Origin: Hymenobacter sp. GOD-10R
GTDB taxonomy: Bacteria; Bacteroidota; Bacteroidia; Cytophagales; Hymenobacteraceae
Assembly: GCF_035609205.1 (NCBI RefSeq)
Contig: NZ_CP141184.1
Coordinates: 5,587,001-5,651,000 of the forward strand
Reading direction: 5' to 3'
Length of the DNA stretch: 64,000 bases
Every line of letters begins with the position of its first letter. The stretch's first letter is position 1. Shown here piece by piece: positions 36,801-45,762 of the stretch. The translations under genes were made by a program, and so were the position numbers. Under the pieces are notes generated by a model. The model was not told the origin of the DNA. It made no database searches and saw only the letters and a list, made by a program, of their open reading frames with translations.

Positions 36801-37839
36801 CGTAGGCGTCGAATAGGAAAGCCTTTCGCTGTTTGAGGAAGTCAACAAAGCTGACCTCAGGTGTCAGTGTACTGCGCAAGGGCAAGAGGTTGACGCAGTG
36901 CCCTACTAGCCAGTGGTTGCCAGTCGCCGATTGTCCGGCCGTAGGCAACCCAACTACAATTTCGTTTTGTCCGGTTAGGCGATGCAGTAGCACATCGAAA
37001 CCAGCCATCAGCGTGGTGACGAAGCTACACCCTGCCTTTAACCCCATCTTCTTGATAGCAGGTACTAAACCTGGCTTCAGCGGATAATCAAGGCGATTAC
37101 TCTTGAATGTACGTAATGACGGCCGCGGAAAGTCCGTGGGCAGGGTTACGACCGGCGCATTGTTCTTGTACTGATCAAGCCAGAACTTCTCAACTGCCCG
37201 ATAGTCTTCACTTTTTGCGTAGGAGAGCTGTTCACTGGCAAACTGACTGAAGTTGATTGCTTTCGTCAGATCTGGATAGACATCCTGTACCTGGGCTGAG
37301 TACAGCTTACCTAGGTCTTGCATCATGATACCCAACGACCAGCCGTCACACACGACGTGGTGCGCGGTAAGCGTAAGATGGTGCTCCTGATCAGACAGCT
37401 TAATTAAGCTGGACCTAAAAAGTGGCCCATACAGTAAGTTAAACGGCAACAGCGCGTTTTGCTGCGTGTATTTAGCTATAAACTGTTCTTGCTCCTCCTC
37501 CGACTTGTTGGTTATATCCTGATAGGCAAAGTCAGCGGCCAAGTCTTTAAAAACGCAGATCTCACGACCATTAGCTCCGAAAGCCGAATGCAAAGCTTCG
37601 TGGCGTTTCACTAGAGCTTGCAGCGCTTTTTCCATAGCAGCTTTGTCGAATCGACCGCGCAGCCGCAGCGAGACCGATTCGTTAAAGGCCCGGTTAGCAT
37701 CGTCACCACCAAATAGGCAAGCAATCCATATTTCCTGCTGAGCTTCCGTAGAAGGCGCCACGCACACGATTTCTGGCCCAACAAATGGGTCGAATTCGAC
37801 CTCTGTCAGGTCTAGGTTTTCAAGTTCCTTTACCAACAT
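33805..37839 (-). CDS. Nonribosomal peptide synthetase C-A-PCP-TE
   Basis: A 1344-residue single-module NRPS ending in a thioesterase. The C domain (about 28-450) has HHVVCDG (160-166) and begins APSTEAQQEIW, as in C domains that follow an aminotransferase. A domain about 470-960 (LYTSGSTGKPKG near 631; specificity residues read by eye as D-I-L-Q-L-G-M-I-W, resembling glycine codes). PCP with GGHSL near residue 1022. TE about 1075-1344 with a normal GYSFGG serine near 1159, MFDTY aspartate and GEHG histidine near 1320. It starts 3 bp after the hybrid gene stop, so it takes the chain from the aminotransferase module and releases it. Confidence 0.93.
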   Translation of the reverse strand: MLVKELENLDLTEVEFDPFVGPEIVCVAPSTEAQQEIWIACLFGGDDANRAFNESVSLRLRGRFDKAAMEKALQALVKRHEALHSAFGANGREICVFKDLAADFAYQDITNKSEEEQEQFIAKYTQQNALLPFNLLYGPLFRSSLIKLSDQEHHLTLTAHHVVCDGWSLGIMMQDLGKLYSAQVQDVYPDLTKAINFSQFASEQLSYAKSEDYRAVEKFWLDQYKNNAPVVTLPTDFPRPSLRTFKSNRLDYPLKPGLVPAIKKMGLKAGCSFVTTLMAGFDVLLHRLTGQNEIVVGLPTAGQSATGNHWLVGHCVNLLPLRSTLTPEVSFVDFLKQRKAFLFDAYEHQQLTFGSLLKKLSIPRDASRIPLVPVVFNVDMGLADGVEFHELEYELISNPREYESFELFLNASGSEKSVVLECSYNSALFKPATIKQMMAEFEQLLEQVVENPSIKVTAIQLGSATNPAEAYAELNSTTQPYPVSKTLHQLLSEQAKRTPHATAIKFGNFVLSYQELETSANQLANYLAASQVRPGDVVGLLLERSPDLVIALLAIMKCGAAYVPLDPIYPEERISFMLADSGARFLFASEKLGAAFSTSATKLCAEDAFQASRGYSTTAPRREQESSSLLYVLYTSGSTGKPKGVQITHRNVVNFLCSMQQEPGITAADKLLAVTTISFDIAGLELFLPLISGAAIVLADAMTTKDGKLLRELIEQERVTILQATPATWRMLLEAGWTKKLPLKALCGGEALPAELAARLVAKCDSVWNMYGPTETTIWSSVKHVADVEENITVGKPIANTQFYILDDQLRLVEPGVVGEIIIAGDGVGQGYLNRPELTAEKFVTNPFAEENGATMYRTGDLGKLLPSGEVQCLGRVDQQVKVRGYRIEPGEIEQVLVSFDDLKEAVVLARDERLVAFVVPAAALSLAAAQQRIAEWKKALARLLPAYMVPSEVVVLSALPMTLNGKVDRKALLEQPKEAAKQLHDHYVAPRTESEKLVASIWCDCLKLEQVSIYDNFFELGGHSLIAVQVMARLEQETGKRLPLSTLFEYSTVQKLASVVQANDEVITWDSLWDSLVPIQPCGSKTPLYIVHGAGMNVLLFNTLAKNMDPDQPVYGLQAKGLNGIDEPLGTIEEIAAHYIAAISATNPDGPYALAGYSFGGVIAYEMASQLVKAGKVVKSLIMFDTYAYQAYSAKPGKAKRRAKVKYLLQKTAYTFVLLAKRPGRTLFYKADTVKRMFLRPYLTLKHGKERQYEILNGHPYQLAVKNNLAEQAYELTPQPLAIDLFRVDTPTYYMHDTEFLGWKNLALKGVNIHQVQGEHGCIFDAPNDQKIAETLQIILNKS

Positions 37840-37842
37840 GAC

Positions 37843-40800
37843 CTAGTACGATTTGATTTGGAAGTATTTACCAGGCTGTTCTGGGTCGGAGATAAACCAG
37901 GCAGGATTCCCGTCTTTGTCACGTCCTAGCTTCGCTCCGGGTACCGGCGGCTGACTAGTACCAGAGGCTAGCCCGTTGACCGTTGCAGCCGTTAGCGCAG
38001 GTATTCCGTTCCCCTTGAAGAATCCCACGGCAACCAACTGATTCACACAATCGAGAAATAGGTCAATAACTGTATCTATTTCTTTCTCGGTGTGCGCTTC
38101 TGTCATGAAGCATGGGAACCCATCCCATACGTGAATGCCTCTTTCGCGCATCAGCGTGAACAGCAGCTCACTGTAAGGAATCTCTTCCTTAAACTTGATC
38201 TTCCAAAGTGACCCGAACTGGGCGACGAAAAACGGCAATCCTTGACGCTCAAACTCTCGGTTTAGGGTTTCCGTCAATCGCTCAGCTTTACCGGTTAAGC
38301 TGCGCTGCAAGGCAGCTCCTCTTTCCTTCATATAATGCAAGGATGCCTTAGCGGCGGCCAGGGCCAACGGGTGCCGAACAAAGGTGCCCGCGAAATAGGT
38401 TACGCCTGCTTCTGGCACCGAAGCATCACCATATTGCCAAAAGCCGCCGTCTAGCGCATCCATAAATTCTTTCTTGCCAGCAATTGCGCCAATAGGCAGC
38501 CCGCCGCCAATTACTTTGCCGTAGGTTGCTAGGTCAGCTTTGATACCGAATAGCGCCTGTGCTCCGCCTGGATGCATCCGGAAACCGGTAATTACCTCGT
38601 CGAAAATCAGGGCTGTTCCAGAGGCAGCGGTAACTGCTCGAAGCTTTTTCAGGAAGTCTATCGGTCGGAATTCGGGGCGGCGGCTCTGCACGGGTTCTAC
38701 CAACACAGCTGCCAACTCCGAAGCTCGTTCGCTGATAATGCGCAAGCTCTCTTCCGTACCGTAATCCAAGATCAGCATGTTCTGTACGGCTTCCGGCATA
38801 ATACCTGGCGCCGCTGGAAACGATTTCAGCTTCTTGGTTCCGCGGATTAGAACCTCATCATTGATGCCATGGTAGGAGCCCGAAAAAGCAACAATCAACG
38901 AGCGACCCGTCACAGTGCGCGCAATGCGCATCGCACCTAGCACAGCTTCCGAACCCGTGTTGCACAAAGCGGCACGCTCTAAGCCCGTGAAAGCACAAAT
39001 GAGTTGACTTACTTCACCAGCTAGCTCATGCTGTGGACCAACTTCAAAGCCTTTCTCAATCTGATCGGCTAGCGCATCTTTAATAATATCAGGCTGATAG
39101 CCCAGCAGATTGGATCCAAAACCACTCAGTACATCGATATACTCGTTGCCATCTACATCCCACAAGCGACTACCCCGCGACCGGTTTACCACGATTGGGT
39201 AAACAATCTCCTTGGTGAGCGGCTTAAAGCCTGAAACTACCCGCGGGTCAGCCATGTAAGAGCGGTGCTGCTGAGCGTAGGTTTTGCTACCGGCCGTCTT
39301 TTGGTTGTAGCGGAACGTGAGCTGCTGCAAAAAGTGCTGTTGTGCAGGACTCAGCTCCGTCGTTTGCCGTTCGATACGGGCAGCAGCCCCGAAAGGCTTC
39401 TTGATTTCAACAGCTTCTTCAGGAGTCAGATCTGCTGATGCCGCAGTTGGTTTTACTGAAAAGCTAGGTACCGTGACAACTGGCTCCGTAGGTGCACTGG
39501 GCATCGGAACTGCGGTAGGGCTACTCACTGGCAGCACTTGTCCGCCTCCTTGCAGCATATTCATCTGTTTGGCCAGGATGTGCAACTGTTGAGCAATCAG
39601 GCCAAGTGGCGAGTCGTTACCGGCTGGGAGGCTAGCCCCAATAGGAAGCATCATAACCGGTGCTGCCTGTAGTGTGATTGGCGCTGGCGCAGCTTGTACA
39701 GCAGCAGATTGTGCCAAAGCAGCAACCGGCGCGATAGACGGAGCAGGTGGTATCACAGCAGGCGCCGGCTGATAGGCGTCAGCAGGTAATTTGCTGTCCA
39801 AATAGGAAGTTAGCAGATCGAGGGTTGCATACTCTTCATTGAGCTGGCGGAACGTAATTGGTAGCTCGAACTCTCTCTTCAACATCAGTACGACCTGCGT
39901 TAGCAGGAGCGAATCGAGCCCGATTTCCAGAAAACTCATCTCTGGCGTTACGCCGTCCATATCGATACCAGAAGCATCTTCCAGTATAGTTTTTACCCTC
40001 GTTAATAGTATACTTTTTCGCATTGTAGTTGGCAGGTGTGTTTCCGTAATAGATGCAAATTCTTGGACAGGCAGTTCGGCGGTATTAATAGTTGTGGTAG
40101 GCTTTTGCAGCGAGTCGATCCAACAGCGTTTGCGGTCGAAAGCGTATGTAGGTAGTAGGATTCTTTTTCTTGTTTGGTCAGCGTAGAAAGCATGCCAATC
40201 TGGCTCTACTCCATTCAGCCACAGCTGCCCTAGCGTCTTCAGAATGGTTTGGTACTCTGCCTGCGCGCCTTTTGGAGCTGCCAGGCTAGCTAGCACAACC
40301 ACTGGCCTAGTGCCAGCTTGCTGGCGTGCAAGCGTGGCTGTCACGTTACCTGGCCCCACTTCTAGTAGCAATGGCGATTCTTGCGCCAACACTGTTTCTA
40401 GTGCATCGGCAAACCGCACCGTTGCGCGCAAGTGCGTAGCCCAATAATCGGGGCTAGTTGCTTGCGCTTCGGTGAGCCATGTGCCACTCACAGTTGAAAT
40501 CATGGGCTTTTGCGGCTGATGCAATGTAACTTTTGCCACTACTTGCCTGAAATCATCAACGATTGGGTCCATCATAGCCGAATGGAACGCATGGCTAGTG
40601 GCCAACACCCGGTTCGGAATAGATTGGCTATCGAGCATTCTAGCGAACGTAGCAACATCCTCATCTTGGCCGGCTACCACGCACAGCTTCGTGCTGTTGA
40701 TAGCGGCCACAGACAGATTTTTAGGCAAAAGCTCCTCGACTTTTTCCACCTCCATCCGTACCGAGAGCATACTTCCGCGCGGAAGCTCACTCACCATCTT

Positions 40801-43800
40801 ACCACGGGTAGCAATAAGGAGTAAGGCATCAGCTAGGGTGAAAATGCCCGCTAAATGGGCAGCAACGAATTCACCGATACTATGCCCACAGAAGATAGAT
40901 GGTGTAATTCCCCAGCTCATCCACAGCTTAGCTACCGCGTATTCGGTCACGAACAAAGCAGGCTGCGTATAGCGTGTATTTTTCAGACGATCTTCTGATT
41001 CCGGGCTATTGGCTTCTGGGAAGATGATTTGTCGTATGTCCGTATCAATATGTGCTTGCAGCAACTCCGCGCACTCATCAACTGCTTGCCGATAAACTGT
41101 TTCGTTCTCGTACAGGGTACGCCCCATATTGAGGTACTGTGAGCCTTGGCCAGGGAACAAGAAGACTACTTCATCGGGCCTAGCTTTAAGACTGCTAATC
41201 TCTGAGGAAGGCACATTCGTGTTTAGCAGCGCTTCGGATAACTCATCCTGGTTAGCGGCCATCACAAACCGACGATAATTGAATGCCGGCCGGGTAGTAT
41301 GCAGCGTGAAAGCTAGGTCAGCCAGATCTGCTGATGGCGTTTGCCGAACATGTTCAGCCAACCGTTGCCCGTATGCATCGCGACTAACATCCGATTTTGC
41401 TGACCATGTTACAAGCTGAAGTGGCCGGCCCGACGTTGTAGGTACGCTTTCCGCCTCCCCTTCTTCTAGCACCACGTGCACATTCGTGCCCCCTACACCA
41501 AACGAACTTACGCCTGCCCGGCGCACGCTCTGCGACTGCCAGGGCGAGAGTTTCGTGTTTACGAAAAAAGGACTATTATTGAAATCGATGGCAGGGTTTG
41601 GCTTTTCAAACCCGAGGGATGGTGGCAGTTGCTTATGATGCAACGCCAACACTGTCTTGATAAACCCGGTCACTCCTGCCGCCGCCGTCAGGTGCCCCAT
41701 GTTGCTTTTGATAGAACCAATGGCGCAGAACTGAGTTGAAGACTGCTCGCCAAAAGCCATTGAAAGCCCTTCTATCTCGATGGGGTCGCCGAGGGGAGTT
41801 GCCGTGCCATGTGCTTCTACATAACTAATTGAGGCGGCTTCGATTTGCGCATTAGCAATAGCCATAGCAATTGCTGATGCTTGACCTTCAGCACTTGGGG
41901 CTGTAAAGCTTCCTTTGTTGCTGCCATCATTATTCACGCCTACCCCTTTGATGACGGCATAGATTGTATCACCGTCACGCTTAGCTGCTTCCAGGCTCTT
42001 CAATAACACAACTCCTGCTCCATCACTAAAGACAGTTCCCTGTGCATCGGCATCAAACGAGCGGCAATGACCGTCTGGGCTCAGCATCGCCCCTTCCTCA
42101 TACAAGTGCCCGCTCCGAACGGGCGACGTGATACTGGACCCACCAGCCAAGGCCACTTCGCAATGCCCAGCACGAATACTCTGTACAGCCTGTGCAATAG
42201 CTAACAAAGAGGTGGAACAGGCCGAATAAACACTAACAGCGGGTCCCTTCAGATTCAGCGTATATGCCGTTCGAGAAGCAAGGTAGTCTTTCTCGTTAAC
42301 GGTCATTATTTGGAAACTCCCAACCCGATTAATTACCTCCTCATTACCAGCCAAATTGTGCCAGTAGTAAGTATTATTACCGCAACCGGCAAATACACCT
42401 ATTCGTCCATCGTAATGCGCTGGCAAATGGCCTGACTGCTCCAATGCTTCCCAAGCAATTTCGAGGAACACACGCTGTTGCGGGTCCATTGCTTCTGCCA
42501 GCTTTGAATTTAACCCAAAGAAGAAAGCATCAAATTGGTCTGCGGAATCAATTATTCCACGCGCCTTTACATAAAGCGGATCTTTGGTAAGCAGACTAGG
42601 TAATGTTGAGTCTAACTCAGCTTCTGTAAAAAAGCTTGTGGTTTCTTTTCCTTGCTTTAATACTTCCCATAATTCATCAATAGAAGCTGCACCAGGGAAG
42701 CGCCCGGACATTCCAATTACCGCAACATCACTAGTATTTTCTACTCGAACTGCATTTTCTGTAGCAGCTTTGCTTTTTACAGATGCGTGCTGTGATAAAT
42801 AATCTACAATTGTAGCAACAGTCGGGTGCTGATATAATTTAGTAACTGGTAGAACATAGTTGTACTGCTTTTTCAAAGCAGCAACAGTTCTCTGCGCCAA
42901 TAATGAACTTCCACCTAGCTCAAAAAAATTATCATCAAGTCCAACCTTGTCTATTCCGAGCAGGTCGCACAACGTGCTTACTATATTTTTCTCAATAGCT
43001 GTGGTAGGCTTCCGATATAACGTGGTTAGCGATGGCCGTTTTCCTTCGGGCTTAGGCAATAATTTCTTATCAACCTTGCCGCTACTTGTTTTCGGAAAAT
43101 CATCCATCCACACGAATGCAGATGGTACCATATATTCTGGCAGCCTAGCTTCTAATAACTTACGAACAGCTGATGTATCCTGCTGCATGGCAGAGGCTAC
43201 CACATAAGCCACCAACTGCTTCTGACCACTTGCAGTCTCTTGTGCTACTACAACCGCTTGCCGAATGCCATTTATCTCATTGAGAGCAACTTCGACTTCA
43301 GCAAGCTCAATCCGATAGCCTCTGATTTTCACCTGATCATCTCTGCGACCTAGAAATTCGATAGTACCATCGGGCAAGAAGCGACCTAGGTCGCCGGTCC
43401 GATAGATGCGTATTGATTCGCCTCGATCGTTGCGCCAATAGCAGAATTTTTCTTTTGTCAGCTCCGGTTGATTCAGATATCCCTCAGCCAAGCAAATACC
43501 GCTAATACAAACTTCTCCAACTTCCCCATCAGGTAACAGAGCTAGCTTATCATCGACCATAAACAGGACGGTGTTCGCAATAGCACTACCAATTGTTGGT
43601 AAAGGCGGCCATGCCGATGCATCACCGTCAAGTATTAGTTGCGTAACGACATGACACTCTGTTGGCCCATATTGGTTATACAAGACGCAGCCTGGGAGCT
43701 TTGAAAAAAACTCAACTAGCTGAGGCGTTATTTTTAATTGCTCACCAGCCGTCATCACTTCTTTTAAGGAAAGTGGAAAACGCTGAGCGTTCACAGCAGC

Positions 43801-44580
43801 CTCTGCCAAGTACTGCAGCGCCACGAATGGCAAGAATACTCTATTGATTGATTTCAATTCTACAAAGCGTAGTAATCTATCTAAATCAATCCGAGTTTCT
43901 TCATCAATCAATAATAGTGTTCCACCAGTAGTTAACGTTGCAAATATTTCTTGAAAAGAAACATCAAAGCTTATAGGTGCAAATTGTAATGTTCGTGCAT
44001 CTATCGCAGCTGTAGAATTTTCATTCTGCCACTCTATTAGATTAACGAGTGGTTTGTGGCCCATGCAAACGCCTTTAGGCACTCCTGTAGAGCCAGACGT
44101 ATAAAGTACATAAGCTACTTCGCTTCTGTTTGCTACAGCTTGCGCAGGGAAACCATGCTGTTTATCTGATGTTATTACTTTTAAACCTGCTAACTCAAGT
44201 AACTCGCTATCTTTCGTTGTAGCAACGCACGCTGTAATTTTAGAATTAGCTATTATCTGAGTAATCCGTTGTTGAGGGTATCTATGATCAAGCGGCAGGT
44301 ATGCCTTACCTGCTTTTAATATTGCTAGTATCCCTACAATCATTTCTATCTCACGCGAATTACTAATTCCAATTATTTCGTCATGATAATGATTATATAA
44401 GATGGCATTACTTAACTTATTAGCGGCTTCATCTAGCTCTGCATATGTTATCTTTTCTTCATTGCATATAACTGCAATCTTATCTTGGTATTTGGCAGCA
44501 CTTTCTTCAAATAATTGTTGAACAAACAAACCTTCCCCTCGTTCATATATGCTTGTATTGGTAGTAGCAGACTCATTCAT
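37843..44580 (-). CDS. NRPS-PKS hybrid A-PCP-KS-AT-ACP-aminotransferase
   Basis: A 2245-residue hybrid synthase. Order: A (about 15-500; specificity residues by eye D-V-Q-F-M-A-Q-V-V, near the proline code), PCP (Ser about 558), ketosynthase (from about 615; Cys about 788 in SACSTS, EAHGTATPLGD, GHLTAAAG), acyltransferase (GHSIGEF near 1233; HAFHS, the malonyl type), ACP (GLDSLL near 1556), an Ala/Pro-rich linker, then a glutamate-1-semialdehyde-type aminotransferase (PLP lysine near 2021 in YGKVIGGGLP). There is no ketoreductase or dehydratase, so the beta-keto chain should be transaminated to a beta-amino acid, as in mycosubtilin and microcystin lines. The tail GRDKDGNPAWFISDPEQPGK is the usual linker to a C domain. 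The 5' part is A+T-richer than the rest. Confidence 0.93.
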   Translation of the reverse strand: MNESATTNTSIYERGEGLFVQQLFEESAAKYQDKIAVICNEEKITYAELDEAANKLSNAILYNHYHDEIIGISNSREIEMIVGILAILKAGKAYLPLDHRYPQQRITQIIANSKITACVATTKDSELLELAGLKVITSDKQHGFPAQAVANRSEVAYVLYTSGSTGVPKGVCMGHKPLVNLIEWQNENSTAAIDARTLQFAPISFDVSFQEIFATLTTGGTLLLIDEETRIDLDRLLRFVELKSINRVFLPFVALQYLAEAAVNAQRFPLSLKEVMTAGEQLKITPQLVEFFSKLPGCVLYNQYGPTECHVVTQLILDGDASAWPPLPTIGSAIANTVLFMVDDKLALLPDGEVGEVCISGICLAEGYLNQPELTKEKFCYWRNDRGESIRIYRTGDLGRFLPDGTIEFLGRRDDQVKIRGYRIELAEVEVALNEINGIRQAVVVAQETASGQKQLVAYVVASAMQQDTSAVRKLLEARLPEYMVPSAFVWMDDFPKTSSGKVDKKLLPKPEGKRPSLTTLYRKPTTAIEKNIVSTLCDLLGIDKVGLDDNFFELGGSSLLAQRTVAALKKQYNYVLPVTKLYQHPTVATIVDYLSQHASVKSKAATENAVRVENTSDVAVIGMSGRFPGAASIDELWEVLKQGKETTSFFTEAELDSTLPSLLTKDPLYVKARGIIDSADQFDAFFFGLNSKLAEAMDPQQRVFLEIAWEALEQSGHLPAHYDGRIGVFAGCGNNTYYWHNLAGNEEVINRVGSFQIMTVNEKDYLASRTAYTLNLKGPAVSVYSACSTSLLAIAQAVQSIRAGHCEVALAGGSSITSPVRSGHLYEEGAMLSPDGHCRSFDADAQGTVFSDGAGVVLLKSLEAAKRDGDTIYAVIKGVGVNNDGSNKGSFTAPSAEGQASAIAMAIANAQIEAASISYVEAHGTATPLGDPIEIEGLSMAFGEQSSTQFCAIGSIKSNMGHLTAAAGVTGFIKTVLALHHKQLPPSLGFEKPNPAIDFNNSPFFVNTKLSPWQSQSVRRAGVSSFGVGGTNVHVVLEEGEAESVPTTSGRPLQLVTWSAKSDVSRDAYGQRLAEHVRQTPSADLADLAFTLHTTRPAFNYRRFVMAANQDELSEALLNTNVPSSEISSLKARPDEVVFLFPGQGSQYLNMGRTLYENETVYRQAVDECAELLQAHIDTDIRQIIFPEANSPESEDRLKNTRYTQPALFVTEYAVAKLWMSWGITPSIFCGHSIGEFVAAHLAGIFTLADALLLIATRGKMVSELPRGSMLSVRMEVEKVEELLPKNLSVAAINSTKLCVVAGQDEDVATFARMLDSQSIPNRVLATSHAFHSAMMDPIVDDFRQVVAKVTLHQPQKPMISTVSGTWLTEAQATSPDYWATHLRATVRFADALETVLAQESPLLLEVGPGNVTATLARQQAGTRPVVVLASLAAPKGAQAEYQTILKTLGQLWLNGVEPDWHAFYADQTRKRILLPTYAFDRKRCWIDSLQKPTTTINTAELPVQEFASITETHLPTTMRKSILLTRVKTILEDASGIDMDGVTPEMSFLEIGLDSLLLTQVVLMLKREFELPITFRQLNEEYATLDLLTSYLDSKLPADAYQPAPAVIPPAPSIAPVAALAQSAAVQAAPAPITLQAAPVMMLPIGASLPAGNDSPLGLIAQQLHILAKQMNMLQGGGQVLPVSSPTAVPMPSAPTEPVVTVPSFSVKPTAASADLTPEEAVEIKKPFGAAARIERQTTELSPAQQHFLQQLTFRYNQKTAGSKTYAQQHRSYMADPRVVSGFKPLTKEIVYPIVVNRSRGSRLWDVDGNEYIDVLSGFGSNLLGYQPDIIKDALADQIEKGFEVGPQHELAGEVSQLICAFTGLERAALCNTGSEAVLGAMRIARTVTGRSLIVAFSGSYHGINDEVLIRGTKKLKSFPAAPGIMPEAVQNMLILDYGTEESLRIISERASELAAVLVEPVQSRRPEFRPIDFLKKLRAVTAASGTALIFDEVITGFRMHPGGAQALFGIKADLATYGKVIGGGLPIGAIAGKKEFMDALDGGFWQYGDASVPEAGVTYFAGTFVRHPLALAAAKASLHYMKERGAALQRSLTGKAERLTETLNREFERQGLPFFVAQFGSLWKIKFKEEIPYSELLFTLMRERGIHVWDGFPCFMTEAHTEKEIDTVIDLFLDCVNQLVAVGFFKGNGIPALTAATVNGLASGTSQPPVPGAKLGRDKDGNPAWFISDPEQPGKYFQIKSY

Positions 44581-45230
44581 CTTTTCAAGCTTGACTGTTA
44601 GCAGGTTTTCATGTAATAATGCGTTCTAAGCAGAGGCCTCAACTGAGAAAACGGTTGAGAAAAGGACTGAGCTACATATACGCATCTATCAATGTATATA
44701 AATTTCCTAATAATATGAGATAAGTTCAACTATTATGCCATTGGGCATTGCTGTGGCATGATGTAAAAAAGGCTTACCCTCTTATTCCCTACGTGCTTAA
44801 CACAAAAGTTATACAGCTAGCAGGCTAGGGAGTCACTCTCTTAAAACTGGTCCCTTATACTGGTTAAGAGCTATTTCAGCAAGCTGAACTATGCTTCCTC
44901 CCTTCATCACTATCTCTGCACTATGCCCTACTACCTCGAATAAGGTCAACAATACCTTGACACTTCTATTGTATTTATTAAAGTAAATATTTGTAATATA
45001 CAATTGCCTATTCCGCAAAAAAGGGCATAATAGCCTAATAGACTTATGAAATAGCGCTAAGAGTACTACATACAGCTAGGAGCCAACCTGTACTAGGCAG
45101 GTTGTGATACTACTTTAGCATTATATGGACTACACCTGACAGCTGCTAGTCATATTTCCTTGGTGATTAATTAGTAAATATGTCCTGTTACGGCTGCGTA
45201 CTTAATTATGAGATTAGCAAATGAATATTT
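44581..45230. other. Long A+T-rich upstream region of the hybrid synthase, no gene supported
   Basis: 650 bp between the PRC-barrel gene end and the hybrid synthase start. A 61-codon frame at 44833-45018 (minus) has no recognisable domain or signal. A small inverted repeat, CAACCTG-N7-CAGGTTG (45084-45104), is the only hairpin I see. The region probably carries the promoter and control sites of the two-gene biosynthetic operon. Confidence 0.5.
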
Positions 45231-45716
45231 TTACTCAGCAGACCGGCCCCGTCGATAAAATTGCTGCTCATCATAAGAAGTATGGTTATAGAACTCAGCA
45301 TCCGCATGAGATGGTAGAGGTAGATTGAGCGATTTTAGCATTGCTTGCTCGTACTCACGCGTGATTTGTATTTCAACAAAGGGAGGATAATTCAATACCG
45401 ACTCGCTTGTGAGTGAAGGCACAAATACATTATCGCTCTCTTCATCTAGTGCTGCTACACCAATAGGCAATAAGATATGCCGGTCGCGTTCGTTGATATT
45501 TAGCGACGAATCTAGCTCAACATCGAGATACCGCACTTTTAGTGCTTCTTGTTCTACAATCAGTTCGTACACTTCGCCGAACTTTTTACCATCACTTCCG
45601 CGCACACTCCATCCACGCACATCCGGATTGTTGCTCGCTACTTCAAAATCGGGCAGGTCACGCAAACGACGTAGGTGCATTCCTTGACCAGATGGAACAT
45701 TCGCATTCGCTTCCAT
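45231..45716 (-). CDS. PRC-barrel domain protein
   Basis: A 161-residue soluble protein with a PRC-barrel domain (about 22-120): DVRGWSVRGSDGKKFGEVYELIV, the following VRYLDVEL, and a second half ILLPIGVAALDEESDNVFVPSL. Proteins of this type are common in stress-tolerant bacteria; the role is not established. The C-terminal 40 residues (EYEQAMLKS onward, rich in His, Tyr, Glu) are outside the barrel. It lies 46 bp downstream of the one-helix membrane protein gene and may be cotranscribed with it. Confidence 0.8.
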   Translation of the reverse strand: MEANANVPSGQGMHLRRLRDLPDFEVASNNPDVRGWSVRGSDGKKFGEVYELIVEQEALKVRYLDVELDSSLNINERDRHILLPIGVAALDEESDNVFVPSLTSESVLNYPPFVEIQITREYEQAMLKSLNLPLPSHADAEFYNHTSYDEQQFYRRGRSAE

Positions 45717-45762
45717 ACTTATTTTGTCTTATACTATTGATTATGCATGCTCTCATACTTCC

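Noticed and set aside
44833..45018. 61-codon minus-strand frame upstream of the hybrid synthase, considered as a small peptide gene
   Set aside because: No domain, signal sequence or codon bias like the neighbours; it lies in A+T-rich DNA where such frames arise by chance.
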